Source: Pseudomonadota bacterium (lineage in GTDB: Bacteria > Pseudomonadota > Gammaproteobacteria > Xanthomonadales > Rhodanobacteraceae). Taken from it: a stretch of DNA of 14,823 bases. The position numbers and the translations under genes were made by a program. Shown here one piece after another: positions 5,706 to 14,041 of this stretch; position 1 is the stretch's first letter, and each line of letters begins with the position of its first letter. A model generated the notes under the pieces. It was not told where the DNA came from and made no database searches. It worked only from the letters and a program-made list of their open reading frames with translations. The stretch lies in NCBI GenBank assembly GCA_023430685.1, contig JAEYZH010000046.1, positions 1 through 14,823 on the forward strand, in the 5' to 3' direction.

Positions 5706-7135
5706 TCGGCGCGCACGCGGTCGTTGGCGTCGCCTGGATCGCGCAGCAGGGTCGCCGCGAACACGAAAACGCCCGGCACCAGCTGCAGGATCAGGCGGTT
5801 CGCGCTCGTGAAGTCGGTGGCCCATTCACCCGCATTGGTGAAGAAGAACAGAACGAACAGCGCGAAGCCCTGCAGCAGCACGAGCATGCCGAGCGCGCGC
5901 GCGGCGCGATCGTTCACGAGGAATCGCCAGCGCACCGCGACCAGCAGCGGAAGCGCATACCAGAGCAGGTGCCAGTTGGGCAGCGTGAACAGGCTCGCGA
6001 GCATCGCCCCGCCCACCGGATGCCAGCCCAGTTCCACCACCGGCACCGCCGCGATGCCGATATGCGGCCAGTCGAGCCGCAGCCAGCCGCTGCCGGGCAG
6101 TGCGAGATCGGACAACCCCAGGGCAACGACACATGCGAGTGCCACGCCAGTGCCTGCGAGGGCCCATCTGCGCCAGCGCGCCGGCAGGCCCTCGAACGCG
6201 ACCACCGCGACGAACAACGCGAGCCAGATCGCGCCTTCGAGCTTGATCCCGGGCAGGCAGGCAGCGAACGCGATCGCGAGCACCCATTGCGCGCGCTCGC
6301 GCCAGACCAGCCAGCGCGACCACGCGAGCAGTGCGCAGCCGAACGTCACCGCGATCCAGAGGTCGGCATAACCCGCGAGCGCGACGTGCGCGTCGAGCAA
6401 CGGCAACGACGCGATCGCGGCAACCAGTCCGAGTGCAGGCAGCGCGCGCACGCCGATGCCGCGCCAGTATCCATAGGCGCACAGCCCGAACGCCGCGAGC
6501 GCACCGCTCCACGCAAGATTGACGATCGACTCGTTCCAGCCACCCGCTCCGCTCGCGAACCACACCTCGATCCACGCGAGCAGCTCCGGGTAGTGCCATG
6601 TCGCCGTCGTGCGTGTCGCAGCGAACGGATCGGCGAGCCAGTCGAACATCGACACATACGGCTGCGCTTCGCCGAGAAGGATCCAGCTCTTGGGCTTGAG
6701 CGCCCACGCCGACCACGCATCCCACGGAAACACCGGACGCCATGCAGCTTCCGCGGCGAGCATCGCAAAGCGGACCGCGACCAGCACCAGAAGCAGCCAC
6801 CAGCAGGCGCGCTGCCAGCGAGGCGTCACGCCCGCGTCGCCTCGGGCGCGTTGTGTCCGGCGGCGACGCACGAGCCACCATCGCGCGGCGATCGCGAGAG
6901 CGCCTGCGAGCGCAAGCGCGGACAGCCACGGCGCCACGGTCCGCACCGAATGCAGCGTGTCCGCACGCGCGAGCAGCGAACTCGCGACTGCCGCGAGGAG
7001 CAGGCCTGCCAGCCAGCCGCTGCCCGCGAGCGCAGCCGCGCGACCGGGCCAGCGCCGCGCCGGCGCCGCGAAACCGCAGAGCGCGAGACCCGCGAGCAGC
7101 GGCAGCCCCCATGCGAGCAGGAGTTCAACGCGCAT
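5684..7135 (-). CDS. B2: polytopic GT-C-like membrane protein (second module copy)
   Basis: A 483-residue protein with about ten or more hydrophobic segments. A large loop after the early helices carries FPWDAWSAWALKPKSW (136-151) and HYPELLAWIEVWF (181-193). Further motifs are AHVALAGYADLWIA (249-262), CLPGIKLEGAIW (293-304) and TLPNWHLLWY (384-393). Asp-139 and Glu-184 in the first big loop resemble the acidic residues of GT-C glycosyltransferases, which use polyprenyl-linked sugars, but the match is to a general pattern and no transfer activity is proven. B1 at 9166-10581 has all of these motifs in the same order, so the two are paralogues. The ATG at 7135 overlaps the end of A2 by 11 nt, implying coupled translation. 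The frame opens further upstream, but MRVELLLAWG is a natural membrane-protein start. Its stop overlaps the convergent GT4 gene by 22 bp. No terminator is visible. Confidence 0.82.
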   Translation of the reverse strand: MRVELLLAWGLPLLAGLALCGFAAPARRWPGRAAALAGSGWLAGLLLAAVASSLLARADTLHSVRTVAPWLSALALAGALAIAARWWLVRRRRTQRARGDAGVTPRWQRACWWLLLVLVAVRFAMLAAEAAWRPVFPWDAWSAWALKPKSWILLGEAQPYVSMFDWLADPFAATRTTATWHYPELLAWIEVWFASGAGGWNESIVNLAWSGALAAFGLCAYGYWRGIGVRALPALGLVAAIASLPLLDAHVALAGYADLWIAVTFGCALLAWSRWLVWRERAQWVLAIAFAACLPGIKLEGAIWLALFVAVVAFEGLPARWRRWALAGTGVALACVVALGLSDLALPGSGWLRLDWPHIGIAAVPVVELGWHPVGGAMLASLFTLPNWHLLWYALPLLVAVRWRFLVNDRAARALGMLVLLQGFALFVLFFFTNAGEWATDFTSANRLILQLVPGVFVFAATLLRDPGDANDRVRADQPMQVR

Positions 7136-8318
7136 GGCGGAACCTGTAGACGACCACGTCGGTCGAATCGTAACCATCCACGAACAGGCGACCCGGAGGC
7201 GCGAGGCGCTCTCCCTGCTCCAGCAGGCGCTTCACGGCCGCATTTGCATGCCAGGCATCGGTCGCATAGAACACCACGAGCGTGCCTTCCGGCAGTGAGC
7301 GGCCGAACTCGGCCGCTTGCCAGAACGGTGCGACATTCAGCGGCTGCAGGTGCCACACCATGCGCAGCAACGAATAGCCGCTGTCGGCGTAGACGAGGAT
7401 GCGGCGCTGCGCGGGCTCGTCGCGCAGCAACTCGCGCACGCTACCGGCCGCCTCGAGGATCGCGCTGTCGCCGACGCGCCGCGCGCGTTCAGGCCAGTCC
7501 AGTCCTGCATACAGCGCGCGCGTGGCGAGCAGCCGGTGCATGAGCCCGACCTGCCAGCGCAGGTCCAATGCGAACCATGCGACGAGTCCGCCGCCGAGCA
7601 GGACCGCCAGCGCGCGACGGATGCGACGCCCGCCTAACAGCAGCGACCACGCCGCCGCGAGCACGACGGCGAGTGCCGCGACGAGCACCGGCGACTGCGC
7701 GCCGCCGGTGGTGCCTTCCCGGCCGAGTGCGTGCACCGAACGCTGGCTCCACGGCCAGGCGCCGAACCAGTCCGTCGCGAGCGCCGCGAGGTCGCCGCGC
7801 CATGACGGCGACCACAGCTCCGCGCGGTCGAGCACGAACGGCGCGAATCCCTGCTCCGGCGGCACCAGCTGCCCGGTCGCGAACTGGGCGAAGCCGAGCT
7901 CGACGATCGTGCCGGTCCACGCGGGATCGCTCGTCAGGTCGAATGTCATCGTTCCGCCACCGGGCCATGGCAGCGACACCGTGCGCACGTCATCGGGATT
8001 CTCGGCCGTGCGGAATGCGAGCGAGAGCTCGAGCGTGCGCGGGAAGTCCTCGAATCGGTAGCGCAGGATCGGGAAGCTGCGTGCATCGAGCTGCGGCAAC
8101 TGCGTGACCTGCAATGCCGAATGGTCCGCTCCTTCGGCGGTCACGCGCAGGCGCTGGCCCGCGACCTCCGCACGCCCGAACGCGCCGCGGAAGCGGCTGC
8201 CCGGGAAGGAGCGTTCGGCCTGCGGCGTCGGCGGCGCGCGCCAGTCGACGCCTGCCGCCCACAGCAGCAGCATCAGCCAGCTCGTCGCGAGTGCGACGAC
8301 GAAGGCGGCGCGCCTCAT
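7125..8318 (-). CDS. A2: membrane-anchored beta-sandwich protein (second module copy)
   Basis: A 397-residue protein. Residues 5-24 form an N-terminal membrane segment or signal anchor. Residues about 27-200 form a beta-rich domain with LRYRFEDFPRTLELSLAF (85-102), TFDLTSDPAWTGTIVELGFA (125-144) and FVLDRAELWSPSWRGDL (161-177), a layout like carbohydrate-binding jelly-roll domains. Two more membrane segments follow (about 209-228 and 236-252), ending in LDLRW. The C-terminal domain (about 280-397) has RRILVYADSGYSLLRMVWHL (305-324). With the N-terminus inside, both the beta domain and the C-terminal domain would be periplasmic. A1 at 10578-11810 has the same order of parts and motifs. I do not know a named family. 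The start at 8318 overlaps the DUF455 stop as ATGA. A very long upstream open extension in this frame is a shadow of DUF455. Confidence 0.8.
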   Translation of the reverse strand: MRRAAFVVALATSWLMLLLWAAGVDWRAPPTPQAERSFPGSRFRGAFGRAEVAGQRLRVTAEGADHSALQVTQLPQLDARSFPILRYRFEDFPRTLELSLAFRTAENPDDVRTVSLPWPGGGTMTFDLTSDPAWTGTIVELGFAQFATGQLVPPEQGFAPFVLDRAELWSPSWRGDLAALATDWFGAWPWSQRSVHALGREGTTGGAQSPVLVAALAVVLAAAWSLLLGGRRIRRALAVLLGGGLVAWFALDLRWQVGLMHRLLATRALYAGLDWPERARRVGDSAILEAAGSVRELLRDEPAQRRILVYADSGYSLLRMVWHLQPLNVAPFWQAAEFGRSLPEGTLVVFYATDAWHANAAVKRLLEQGERLAPPGRLFVDGYDSTDVVVYRFRHAR

Positions 8319-9139
8319 GCGGCGATTTCGTCCAGGCTGCGCAGTTCCGCCACGCTGAATCCCGCGCGCAGGCGCGCATCGCGATTGAACGGACCGCGCA
8401 GGCTGCCGCGCATGTGCAGGTCGATCAGCCGGCGGAATTCGGATTCGGGCGCGAGCCCTTCGCGTTCGCAGCACCACGCGAACCAGCGCGAGCCTGCGGC
8501 GACGTGAGCGACTTCCTCGGCCAGGATCACCTCGAGGATGCGCGCGGTGGCGTCGTCGCCGACGCTGCGCAGGCGCACGATCATGCCCGGCGTCACATCC
8601 AGGCCACGCGCCTCCAGCACGCGCGGCACCAGCGCCATCCGCGCGAGGCAGGCATCGGCCGTGCGCACGGCCATGTCCCAGAGCCCGTCGTGCGCGTCGA
8701 AGTCCCCGTACACATGGCCGAACTCGCCGAGGCGCGCGGACAGCATCGCGAAATGGCGCGCCTCGTCGGCGGCCACGCCGACCCAGTCGGCGTAGAAAGC
8801 GGCCGGCATGCCGCGGAAGCGCCACACCGCATCCCACGCGAGGTTGATCGCGTTGAACTCGATGTGCGCCACCGCGTGCACCAGCGCTGCGCGACCCGCG
8901 GGCGACCCGAGTCCGCGCTGCGCGAGCGCCCGCGTGGCGACGAGCGCAGGCCGCGGCGGGCGCCCGGGTTGCAGGCCACCGTCCGCGGTGCGCGGCGCCA
9001 CGCCGATGTCGGCCGCGAGTTCGCCGGCCGCGAAGCAGCGCGCCGCTTCCACGGTCAACGCGAGCTTGCCGGCGACGTCGGTGCAATCCAGGCAGCGGCG
9101 TGCGAGCGCATGCAGCGGGAAGGAAGGTTCGTCGGACAT
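8315..9139 (-). CDS. DUF455 ferritin-like (probable di-iron) protein
   Basis: A 274-residue soluble, helix-rich protein of the DUF455 (COG2833) ferritin-like family. Likely metal ligands are Glu-94 in AHIEFNAINLAWDA (91-104), Glu-126 and His-129 in DEARHFAML (125-133), and Glu-209 and His-212 in LAEEVAHVAAGSRWF (206-220), giving the paired E-x2-H pattern of a four-helix di-iron site. The family is related to ferritin-like oxygenases, but its substrate is not established. The length is normal and nothing is missing. The start at 9139 gives MSDEPSFPLHALAR; the frame is open far upstream, but that part is antisense-like shadow of B1. It lies 26 nt after B1 and overlaps A2 by 4 nt, so it sits inside the operon between the two A+B modules. 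Whether it works with them or is just lodged between them is unknown. Confidence 0.88.
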   Translation of the reverse strand: MSDEPSFPLHALARRCLDCTDVAGKLALTVEAARCFAAGELAADIGVAPRTADGGLQPGRPPRPALVATRALAQRGLGSPAGRAALVHAVAHIEFNAINLAWDAVWRFRGMPAAFYADWVGVAADEARHFAMLSARLGEFGHVYGDFDAHDGLWDMAVRTADACLARMALVPRVLEARGLDVTPGMIVRLRSVGDDATARILEVILAEEVAHVAAGSRWFAWCCEREGLAPESEFRRLIDLHMRGSLRGPFNRDARLRAGFSVAELRSLDEIAA

Positions 9140-9165
9140 CGCGGATCGATCCAGGGGGAACGCGA

Positions 9166-10581
9166 TTATTGCAGGGATGGCGCGCGGGCTGTGTGCCGCG
9201 GCTCTCCGGCCGGGCCGCACGCGGCGCGGGATCGCCACAGCAGCGCGCTGAACGCGAGCGTCGCGGGAACCACCTGCAGGCCGAGCCGGTTGACCACCGT
9301 ATAACTCTCCGCCCATCGCCCCGCAGGGGTCAGTACGAACAACATGAACAGGAATCCGCAGCCGAGCAGAAGGAACAGTCCGAACAGGCGCAGCGTCGGC
9401 GAGACCAGCAGGACCCGCCAGCGCAAGGCCAGCGTGAGCGCGACCGCGAACCAGAACAAATGCCAGTTGTACTGCGCGAACATCCCGTTCGCGGTGGCCG
9501 CGATCACGGCGGGCGCATGCTCGAGCTGCGTCGCCGCATCGACGCCGAGTCCGAGGCTTTCGAACAACCAGTTGAACGGCGGCCAGCGCAGCAGGCTCGC
9601 GACCGCCACGCCGACGCCGATGAACGGCGCGAGCACGAGCGCGACGTGGCGCAGGCGTGTCGGCATGCCGCCGTAGATCATCGTGCCCGCGAGGATCAGC
9701 AACCAGGCCCAGCCTTCGAGCTTCAGCGTTGGAAGCAGGCAGGCGAACGCGAGTGCGAGCGCGAGATCGCCGCGACGTCCGCGTTCGAGCCAGTGCAGCC
9801 AGTGGAGGCACGCGGACGCGAGCACCGCGGCGATCCAGAGGTCGGCGTAGCCCGCGAGTGCGACGTGCACGTCGACGAGCGGCAGCGATCCGAGCGCGTA
9901 GGTCGCCACCAGCGAGCGCGTACGGTCGAGTCCGAGCATGCGCAGGTGGCCGTGGCAGGCGGCCAGCAACGCGAGCCACAGCCCGAACCAAGCGACGTTC
10001 ACCGAGATCGCGTTCCAGCTGCCCCAGGCGGCGGCGAACCAGACCGCCAGATGCGCAATCGCTTCGGGGTAAGCCCACGCGTCCGCGGTGCGCAGGCCGC
10101 TGCCCCGGTCACCGAGCCAGCGCGTGAAATCGACGAACGGGCCGATGCGCCCCTCGAGCATCCAGGCTTTCGGCTTCAGCAGCCAGATGGCCCACGCATC
10201 CCACGGGTACGGTGGACGCAGCATCACTTCGCCGGCGATCAGCCACGCATGCGCGGCGAGCAACGCGACGAGGCCCCAGGCCAACGAATGCAGGCGCGAG
10301 GACGGCATGCGCGTCGCGTGGGGCCGCGCGAACGCGAACGCGGCCGCCGCGAGCGCGACCCCGCAGGCGAGCATGACCGGCAGCACGCGTGAGCGGATCG
10401 TCACGATGTCGATCGCACCCGACAGGTTGATCGCAAGCGCGCACAGCAAGGCGCCGAGCACGTAGCCGCCGCCGAGCATCGCGAGCCAGCCCGCACCGCG
10501 TGGCCTGCCCGCGAGCAGCGCGATCAGCGCCGAGCCGAGCAGCAGCGGCGCCAGCCACGCGCATGCGTAGGCAAGGCTCAC
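9166..10581 (-). CDS. B1: polytopic GT-C-like membrane protein (first module copy)
   Basis: A 471-residue multi-spanning membrane protein, paralogous to B2. Matching landmarks are PYPWDAWAIWLLKPKAWMLE (124-143), WAYPEAIAHLAVWFAA (169-184), VHVALAGYADLWIA (238-251), CLLPTLKLEGWAW (281-293), YNWHLFWF (371-378) and NRLGLQVVPATLAF (431-444). As in B2, an acidic pair (Asp-128 and Glu-173) lies in the first large loop, as in GT-C glycosyltransferases. The spacing between motifs is close to B2 (for example 116 residues from PWDAW to GYADLW here, 118 there), so both are likely full length. The GTG start at 10581 overlaps the A1 stop as GTGA, which suggests coupled translation. A cytoplasmic-membrane enzyme using a lipid-linked sugar is an inference from fold type and from the nearby GT2/DUF2304 pair. 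Confidence 0.82.
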   Translation of the reverse strand: MSLAYACAWLAPLLLGSALIALLAGRPRGAGWLAMLGGGYVLGALLCALAINLSGAIDIVTIRSRVLPVMLACGVALAAAAFAFARPHATRMPSSRLHSLAWGLVALLAAHAWLIAGEVMLRPPYPWDAWAIWLLKPKAWMLEGRIGPFVDFTRWLGDRGSGLRTADAWAYPEAIAHLAVWFAAAWGSWNAISVNVAWFGLWLALLAACHGHLRMLGLDRTRSLVATYALGSLPLVDVHVALAGYADLWIAAVLASACLHWLHWLERGRRGDLALALAFACLLPTLKLEGWAWLLILAGTMIYGGMPTRLRHVALVLAPFIGVGVAVASLLRWPPFNWLFESLGLGVDAATQLEHAPAVIAATANGMFAQYNWHLFWFAVALTLALRWRVLLVSPTLRLFGLFLLLGCGFLFMLFVLTPAGRWAESYTVVNRLGLQVVPATLAFSALLWRSRAACGPAGEPRHTARAPSLQ

Positions 10582-11810
10582 CGCGCCGCGCCTTGGACCG
10601 CATACACGCGCAACGCTCCCTCTTCGAACAGCGGCTGCGCGAGCAACGCGATCCCGGGACCGGCGAGCACGCCGTGTGACTCGTCGTACGTCCAGGCGGA
10701 CGCGTCGTAGGCGACCAGCCAGGTCGGTGCGCCGAAACCGTCGCCGCTTCGCGGTGTCGCGAGGCCTGACGCGGACGCGGCGTTCAACGGCAGCAGGTGG
10801 TAGGCGATGCGAAGCGTCGAATACGGAGTGTCCGCGGCGACCAGCACGCGCGGCGCACCCGCGACATTCGCATGCAGCGCGCGCACGCGCTCGGCGGCCG
10901 CGGCCAGCTGGCGATCGGGCACCAGCGAGGCACGCTCGTCCCAGCTGCGCCCGCCATGGATCTGCTGCGTCAGCGCATGGCGCTGCCCGAGATCACGCAG
11001 CCAGCGCAGGTCGAGCAGCACCCATGCGATCGCCAGCGCGAGACACAGCCTCACGCCGATCCCGCCAGTGCGGCGCCCGTACGCTGCGCGCGCGAGCAAC
11101 GCGCTGCCGGCGAGTCCGATGGCGAGCACGACGACTGCGGACGGCTTGTGCGGCCAGGGCGCATCCGGGCCGAGCGCGCTGATCGACAGCAACGCCCATG
11201 GGCGATACGCGAGCCAGTCGCTCGCCAGCGCGCCGAGACTGCCGCGCCAGGACGGCGTCCACAGTTCCACTTCGGACAACGCGAACGGCTCGATCGCGAC
11301 ATCGTCGGGCACGAGCTGCGCAGTCGGATATTCGGCGAACCCGACTTCGCTGATGCGTCCGTCCCACGCAGGCACGTCGGAAAGGTCGAAATAGGCCGGG
11401 AACGTGCCCGCGGGCGGCAGCGTGATCGTCTGCACGTCGCCCGGCGCGTCGGTACGCCGGAACATGAAGGACAGTTCGAGCGTGCGCGGGAACGCGCGCC
11501 AGCGGTAGCGCAGCAGCGTGAACGCGCTCGCATCGAGCGGGGGCTCGAACATCAACGACTGCACGCCCATGCGGCCGCTGCCGATCGCCGCGACATTGAG
11601 CAGGCGGTCGCCCTCGATGCCGGCACCCGCACCCGCGATCACCGCGAACTCGCTGCCTGCGTGGCACAGCCGTCGCTCCGGCTGCAGCGGATCCTGCAGC
11701 GAAGCGCCCGCGGCGAGCACCAGCAGCAGCAACCATCCGGCAAGCGACGTCGCGAGCCAGAGCGCGCCGCGCATCCGGCGCGGGAGCCGCCTCTCGGATG
11801 CTTCATGCAT
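10578..11810 (-). CDS. A1: membrane-anchored beta-sandwich protein (first module copy)
   Basis: A 410-residue paralogue of A2. Residues about 15-34 form the N-terminal membrane segment. The beta domain (about 40-215) contains LLRYRWRAFPRTLELSFMF (99-117), YFDLSDVPAWDGRISEVGFA (140-159) and FALSEVELWTPSWRGSL (176-192). Two further membrane segments (about 225-241 and 250-266) end in LDLRW as in A2. The C-terminal domain has RVLVAADTPYSTLRIAYHLL (321-340) followed by PLN, also matching A2. It is the first gene of the five-gene block and lies 170 nt after purF, where no strong terminator or promoter is apparent. The ATG at 11810 is preceded by a GAGG about 5 nt upstream; an ATG at 11774 is a weaker alternative. 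No known function; the GT-C-like partner suggests a role in periplasmic glycan transfer. Confidence 0.8.
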   Translation of the reverse strand: MHEASERRLPRRMRGALWLATSLAGWLLLLVLAAGASLQDPLQPERRLCHAGSEFAVIAGAGAGIEGDRLLNVAAIGSGRMGVQSLMFEPPLDASAFTLLRYRWRAFPRTLELSFMFRRTDAPGDVQTITLPPAGTFPAYFDLSDVPAWDGRISEVGFAEYPTAQLVPDDVAIEPFALSEVELWTPSWRGSLGALASDWLAYRPWALLSISALGPDAPWPHKPSAVVVLAIGLAGSALLARAAYGRRTGGIGVRLCLALAIAWVLLDLRWLRDLGQRHALTQQIHGGRSWDERASLVPDRQLAAAAERVRALHANVAGAPRVLVAADTPYSTLRIAYHLLPLNAASASGLATPRSGDGFGAPTWLVAYDASAWTYDESHGVLAGPGIALLAQPLFEEGALRVYAVQGAAR

Positions 11811-11980
11811 GCCGGCCTCACTCCGTCCTTGTCGCCTTCCCTGCGCATCACGCGCGGGTCAGGTGCGCCCGCCCCCGCGATCAGCCTGTGCGGCGCCATC
11901 GCTCCGCGGCATCACCAGGCGCTACAAGGGTAACGCAGCCGCCGCATGACAGCGGACGCGCGCGGGTCGCGTCGTGGCGG

Positions 11981-13462
11981 TCAGACCGCGTGCCGGCGCT
12001 GCGTGCGCGCGTCGTCGGAACGCGCGAATTCGAGGTCGGCGAGGTAGGTCGGCTCGACGCCAGTGACGTACTCGCCGGAGAAGCAGGAGGTATCGAACTC
12101 GGTCAGCGCCTCGTTGCCGTCGCGCACGGCCCAGACCAGGTCATCGAGGTCCTGGTAGAAGAGCCTGTCGGCACCGAGGATCCGCTCGATCTCGTCGACC
12201 GTGCGCCCGTGCGCGACGAGTTCGGCCGCGACCGGCATGTCGATGCCGTAGATGTTCGGGTACCGCACCGGCGGCGCCGCGGACGCGAAGTACACCTTCT
12301 TCGCACCGGCCTCGCGCGCCATCTGGATGATCTGCTTGGAGGTGGTGCCGCGGACGATCGAGTCGTCCACGAGCAGCACGTTCTTGTTGCGGAACTCGAG
12401 GCCGATCGGATTGAGCTTGCGACGCACGGATTTCACGCGCTCGCTCTGCCCCGGCATGATGAACGTGCGGCCGATGTAGCGGTTCTTGACGAAACCCTCG
12501 CGCACCGGCACCCCGAGCGCCGCGCCGAGCGGCCCCGCCGCGGTGCGCGAGGTGTCGGGGATCGGGATCACCGCGTCGATGTCGTGGTCGGGGAACTCGC
12601 GCAGGATCTTCTCGCCGAGCTTCTCGCCCATGCGCAGGCGCGCCTTGTACACCGACACGTCCTCGATCATCGAATCCGGGCGTGCGAGGTACACGTACTC
12701 GAAGATGCACGGAGCGTGGCGCGCGGGTTCGGCGCACATGCGCGAATGCAGCTTGCCGTCGAGCGTCATCAACACCGCTTCGCCCGGCGCAATGTCGCGC
12801 AGCAGGCGGAAGCCGAGGATGTCGAGCGCGACCGATTCGGACGCGACCGCGTACTCGCGACCGCCCGCCGCGTCGCGTTCGCCGAGCACGAGCGGACGGA
12901 TGCCATTCGGGTCGCGGAACGCGAGCACCCCGTAGCCGAGCACCATCGCGACAACTGCGTAACCGCCGACGCAGCGCGCGTGGACACCCGCGACCGCCTT
13001 GAACAGGTGGTCCGGCGTCAGGTTGCGACGATCCTGGATCTGCAGTTCGTGCGCGAGCACGTTGAGCAGGACTTCGGAATCGGATTCGCTGTTGACGTGG
13101 CGGCGATCGTCCTCGAACACCTCGCGGCGCAGCGCCTCGGTGTTGATCAGGTTGCCGTTGTGCGCGAGTGCGATGCCATAGGGCGAGTTGACATAGAGCG
13201 GCTGCGCTTCGGAGCTGCCGTCCGAGCCCGCGGTCGGATAGCGGCAATGGCCGATGCCGACGCTGCCGCGCAACGCGAGCATGCTGTCCTCGTCGAACAC
13301 GTCGCGCACGAGCCCCGACCCCTTGTGCAGGCGCAGGCGGCGTTCGCCGTCGATGGTCGCGATGCCCGCCGCGTCCTGGCCGCGATGCTGCAGGACGGTG
13401 AGCGCGTCGTACAGCGCCGAAGCGACTTCCGACTGACCGACGATGCCGATGATTCCGCACAT
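11981..13462 (-). CDS. purF: Amidophosphoribosyltransferase
   Basis: A 493-residue enzyme for the first committed step of purine synthesis: PRPP and glutamine give phosphoribosylamine. The N-terminal glutamine amidotransferase domain begins MCGIIGIVG, with Cys-2 as nucleophile after Met removal. LQHRGQDAAGI (24-34) and HNGNLIN (101-107) are the usual glutamine-site motifs. The C-terminal phosphoribosyltransferase domain has the PRPP loop NVLLVDDSIVRGTTS (361-375). There is no propeptide before Cys-2, so this is the E. coli-like type, and the length is close to the usual 500. It follows cvpA by 11 nt, the classical cvpA-purF arrangement. Only a weak ribosome site precedes the ATG. Cytoplasmic. 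In enteric bacteria this pair is repressed by PurR; no PurR-like site was recognised here. Confidence 0.99.
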   Translation of the reverse strand: MCGIIGIVGQSEVASALYDALTVLQHRGQDAAGIATIDGERRLRLHKGSGLVRDVFDEDSMLALRGSVGIGHCRYPTAGSDGSSEAQPLYVNSPYGIALAHNGNLINTEALRREVFEDDRRHVNSESDSEVLLNVLAHELQIQDRRNLTPDHLFKAVAGVHARCVGGYAVVAMVLGYGVLAFRDPNGIRPLVLGERDAAGGREYAVASESVALDILGFRLLRDIAPGEAVLMTLDGKLHSRMCAEPARHAPCIFEYVYLARPDSMIEDVSVYKARLRMGEKLGEKILREFPDHDIDAVIPIPDTSRTAAGPLGAALGVPVREGFVKNRYIGRTFIMPGQSERVKSVRRKLNPIGLEFRNKNVLLVDDSIVRGTTSKQIIQMAREAGAKKVYFASAAPPVRYPNIYGIDMPVAAELVAHGRTVDEIERILGADRLFYQDLDDLVWAVRDGNEALTEFDTSCFSGEYVTGVEPTYLADLEFARSDDARTQRRHAV

Positions 13463-13473
13463 GATGGTTGGCT

Positions 13474-14037
13474 TCAGCTATTGGGAGGAGCAGGCGCCGG
13501 CGCTGGAGCCGCGGGCGCAGGCAGGATCGCGGGGCGAACGAGCTCGTCCACCGGCGCGAGATAGGGACCGAGTTCCTCGGGCAGGCGCGAACCGAGCCAG
13601 CGCGCACCGTCTTCGAAACCGGGCAACAGGCGCGACTCGCGCCACCAGGGGTCGCGCGCGAACGGCGTGAAGCCGAGCAGGAACACGACCAGCACCACCA
13701 GCGCGAGCCCGCGCGCGAGCCCGAACACCATGCCGAGCATGCGATCGCTGCCGGACAAACCGCTGCCCTCGACCAGCTTGCGCATGATGAACGTCACGAT
13801 CGCGCCCGCGACGAGCACCGCGATGAAACACAGCGCATACGCGAGGAACACGCGCGCCGACGGGGTGGATATGCTGCCGGAAAGCCGTTCCGCAAGGGTC
13901 GGGCCCAGCAACCACGCGAGCCAGAACGCGCAGGCCCACACCGCAAGCGCGAGCACCTCGACCACGAAACCGCGCCACAGCCCCATCAGCACCGACAGGG
14001 CGAGCACGGCGATGATCGTGTAGTCGGTCCAGTTCAT
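13474..14037 (-). CDS. cvpA: CvpA family inner-membrane protein
   Basis: A 187-residue protein with four membrane segments (about 5-20, 27-46, 64-86 and 103-123). It begins MNWTDYTIIAVLALSVLMGL with the WRGFVVEVLAL region typical of CvpA, and has the conserved GSDRMLGMVFGLARG before the last helix (96-110). Family members are needed for colicin V production in E. coli and have been linked to envelope and bile-salt tolerance; the molecular activity is not settled. A Pro/Ala-rich tail (about 172-187) is an unconserved ending. It sits between the SPOR gene (95 nt upstream) and purF (11 nt downstream), the usual order in gammaproteobacteria. No clear ribosome site precedes the ATG, because the upstream region is filled by the GGGAAT-type repeat. 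Confidence 0.96.
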   Translation of the reverse strand: MNWTDYTIIAVLALSVLMGLWRGFVVEVLALAVWACAFWLAWLLGPTLAERLSGSISTPSARVFLAYALCFIAVLVAGAIVTFIMRKLVEGSGLSGSDRMLGMVFGLARGLALVVLVVFLLGFTPFARDPWWRESRLLPGFEDGARWLGSRLPEELGPYLAPVDELVRPAILPAPAAPAPAPAPPNS

Positions 14038-14041
14038 TGGG

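Noticed and set aside
4425..5825. Long open frame (466 codons) on the minus strand opposite GT4
   Set aside because: GT4 motifs are clear on the plus strand; the antisense peptide is Arg-rich without recognisable features.
4916..7543. Very long open frame (875 codons) on the plus strand
   Set aside because: It runs across GT4 and opposite B2 and A2, is extremely Arg/Ala/Pro-rich and shows no domain pattern. Such frames are expected in very GC-rich DNA opposite real genes.
11955..11973. GACGCG/CGCGTC hairpin just after purF as a terminator
   Set aside because: Only 6 bp of stem with no T-tract; in DNA this GC-rich such short stems are common by chance.
11798..13564. Long open frame (588 codons) on the plus strand opposite purF
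   Set aside because: purF on the other strand is unmistakable, and the opposing peptide is low-complexity with His/Arg/Asp/Val bias.
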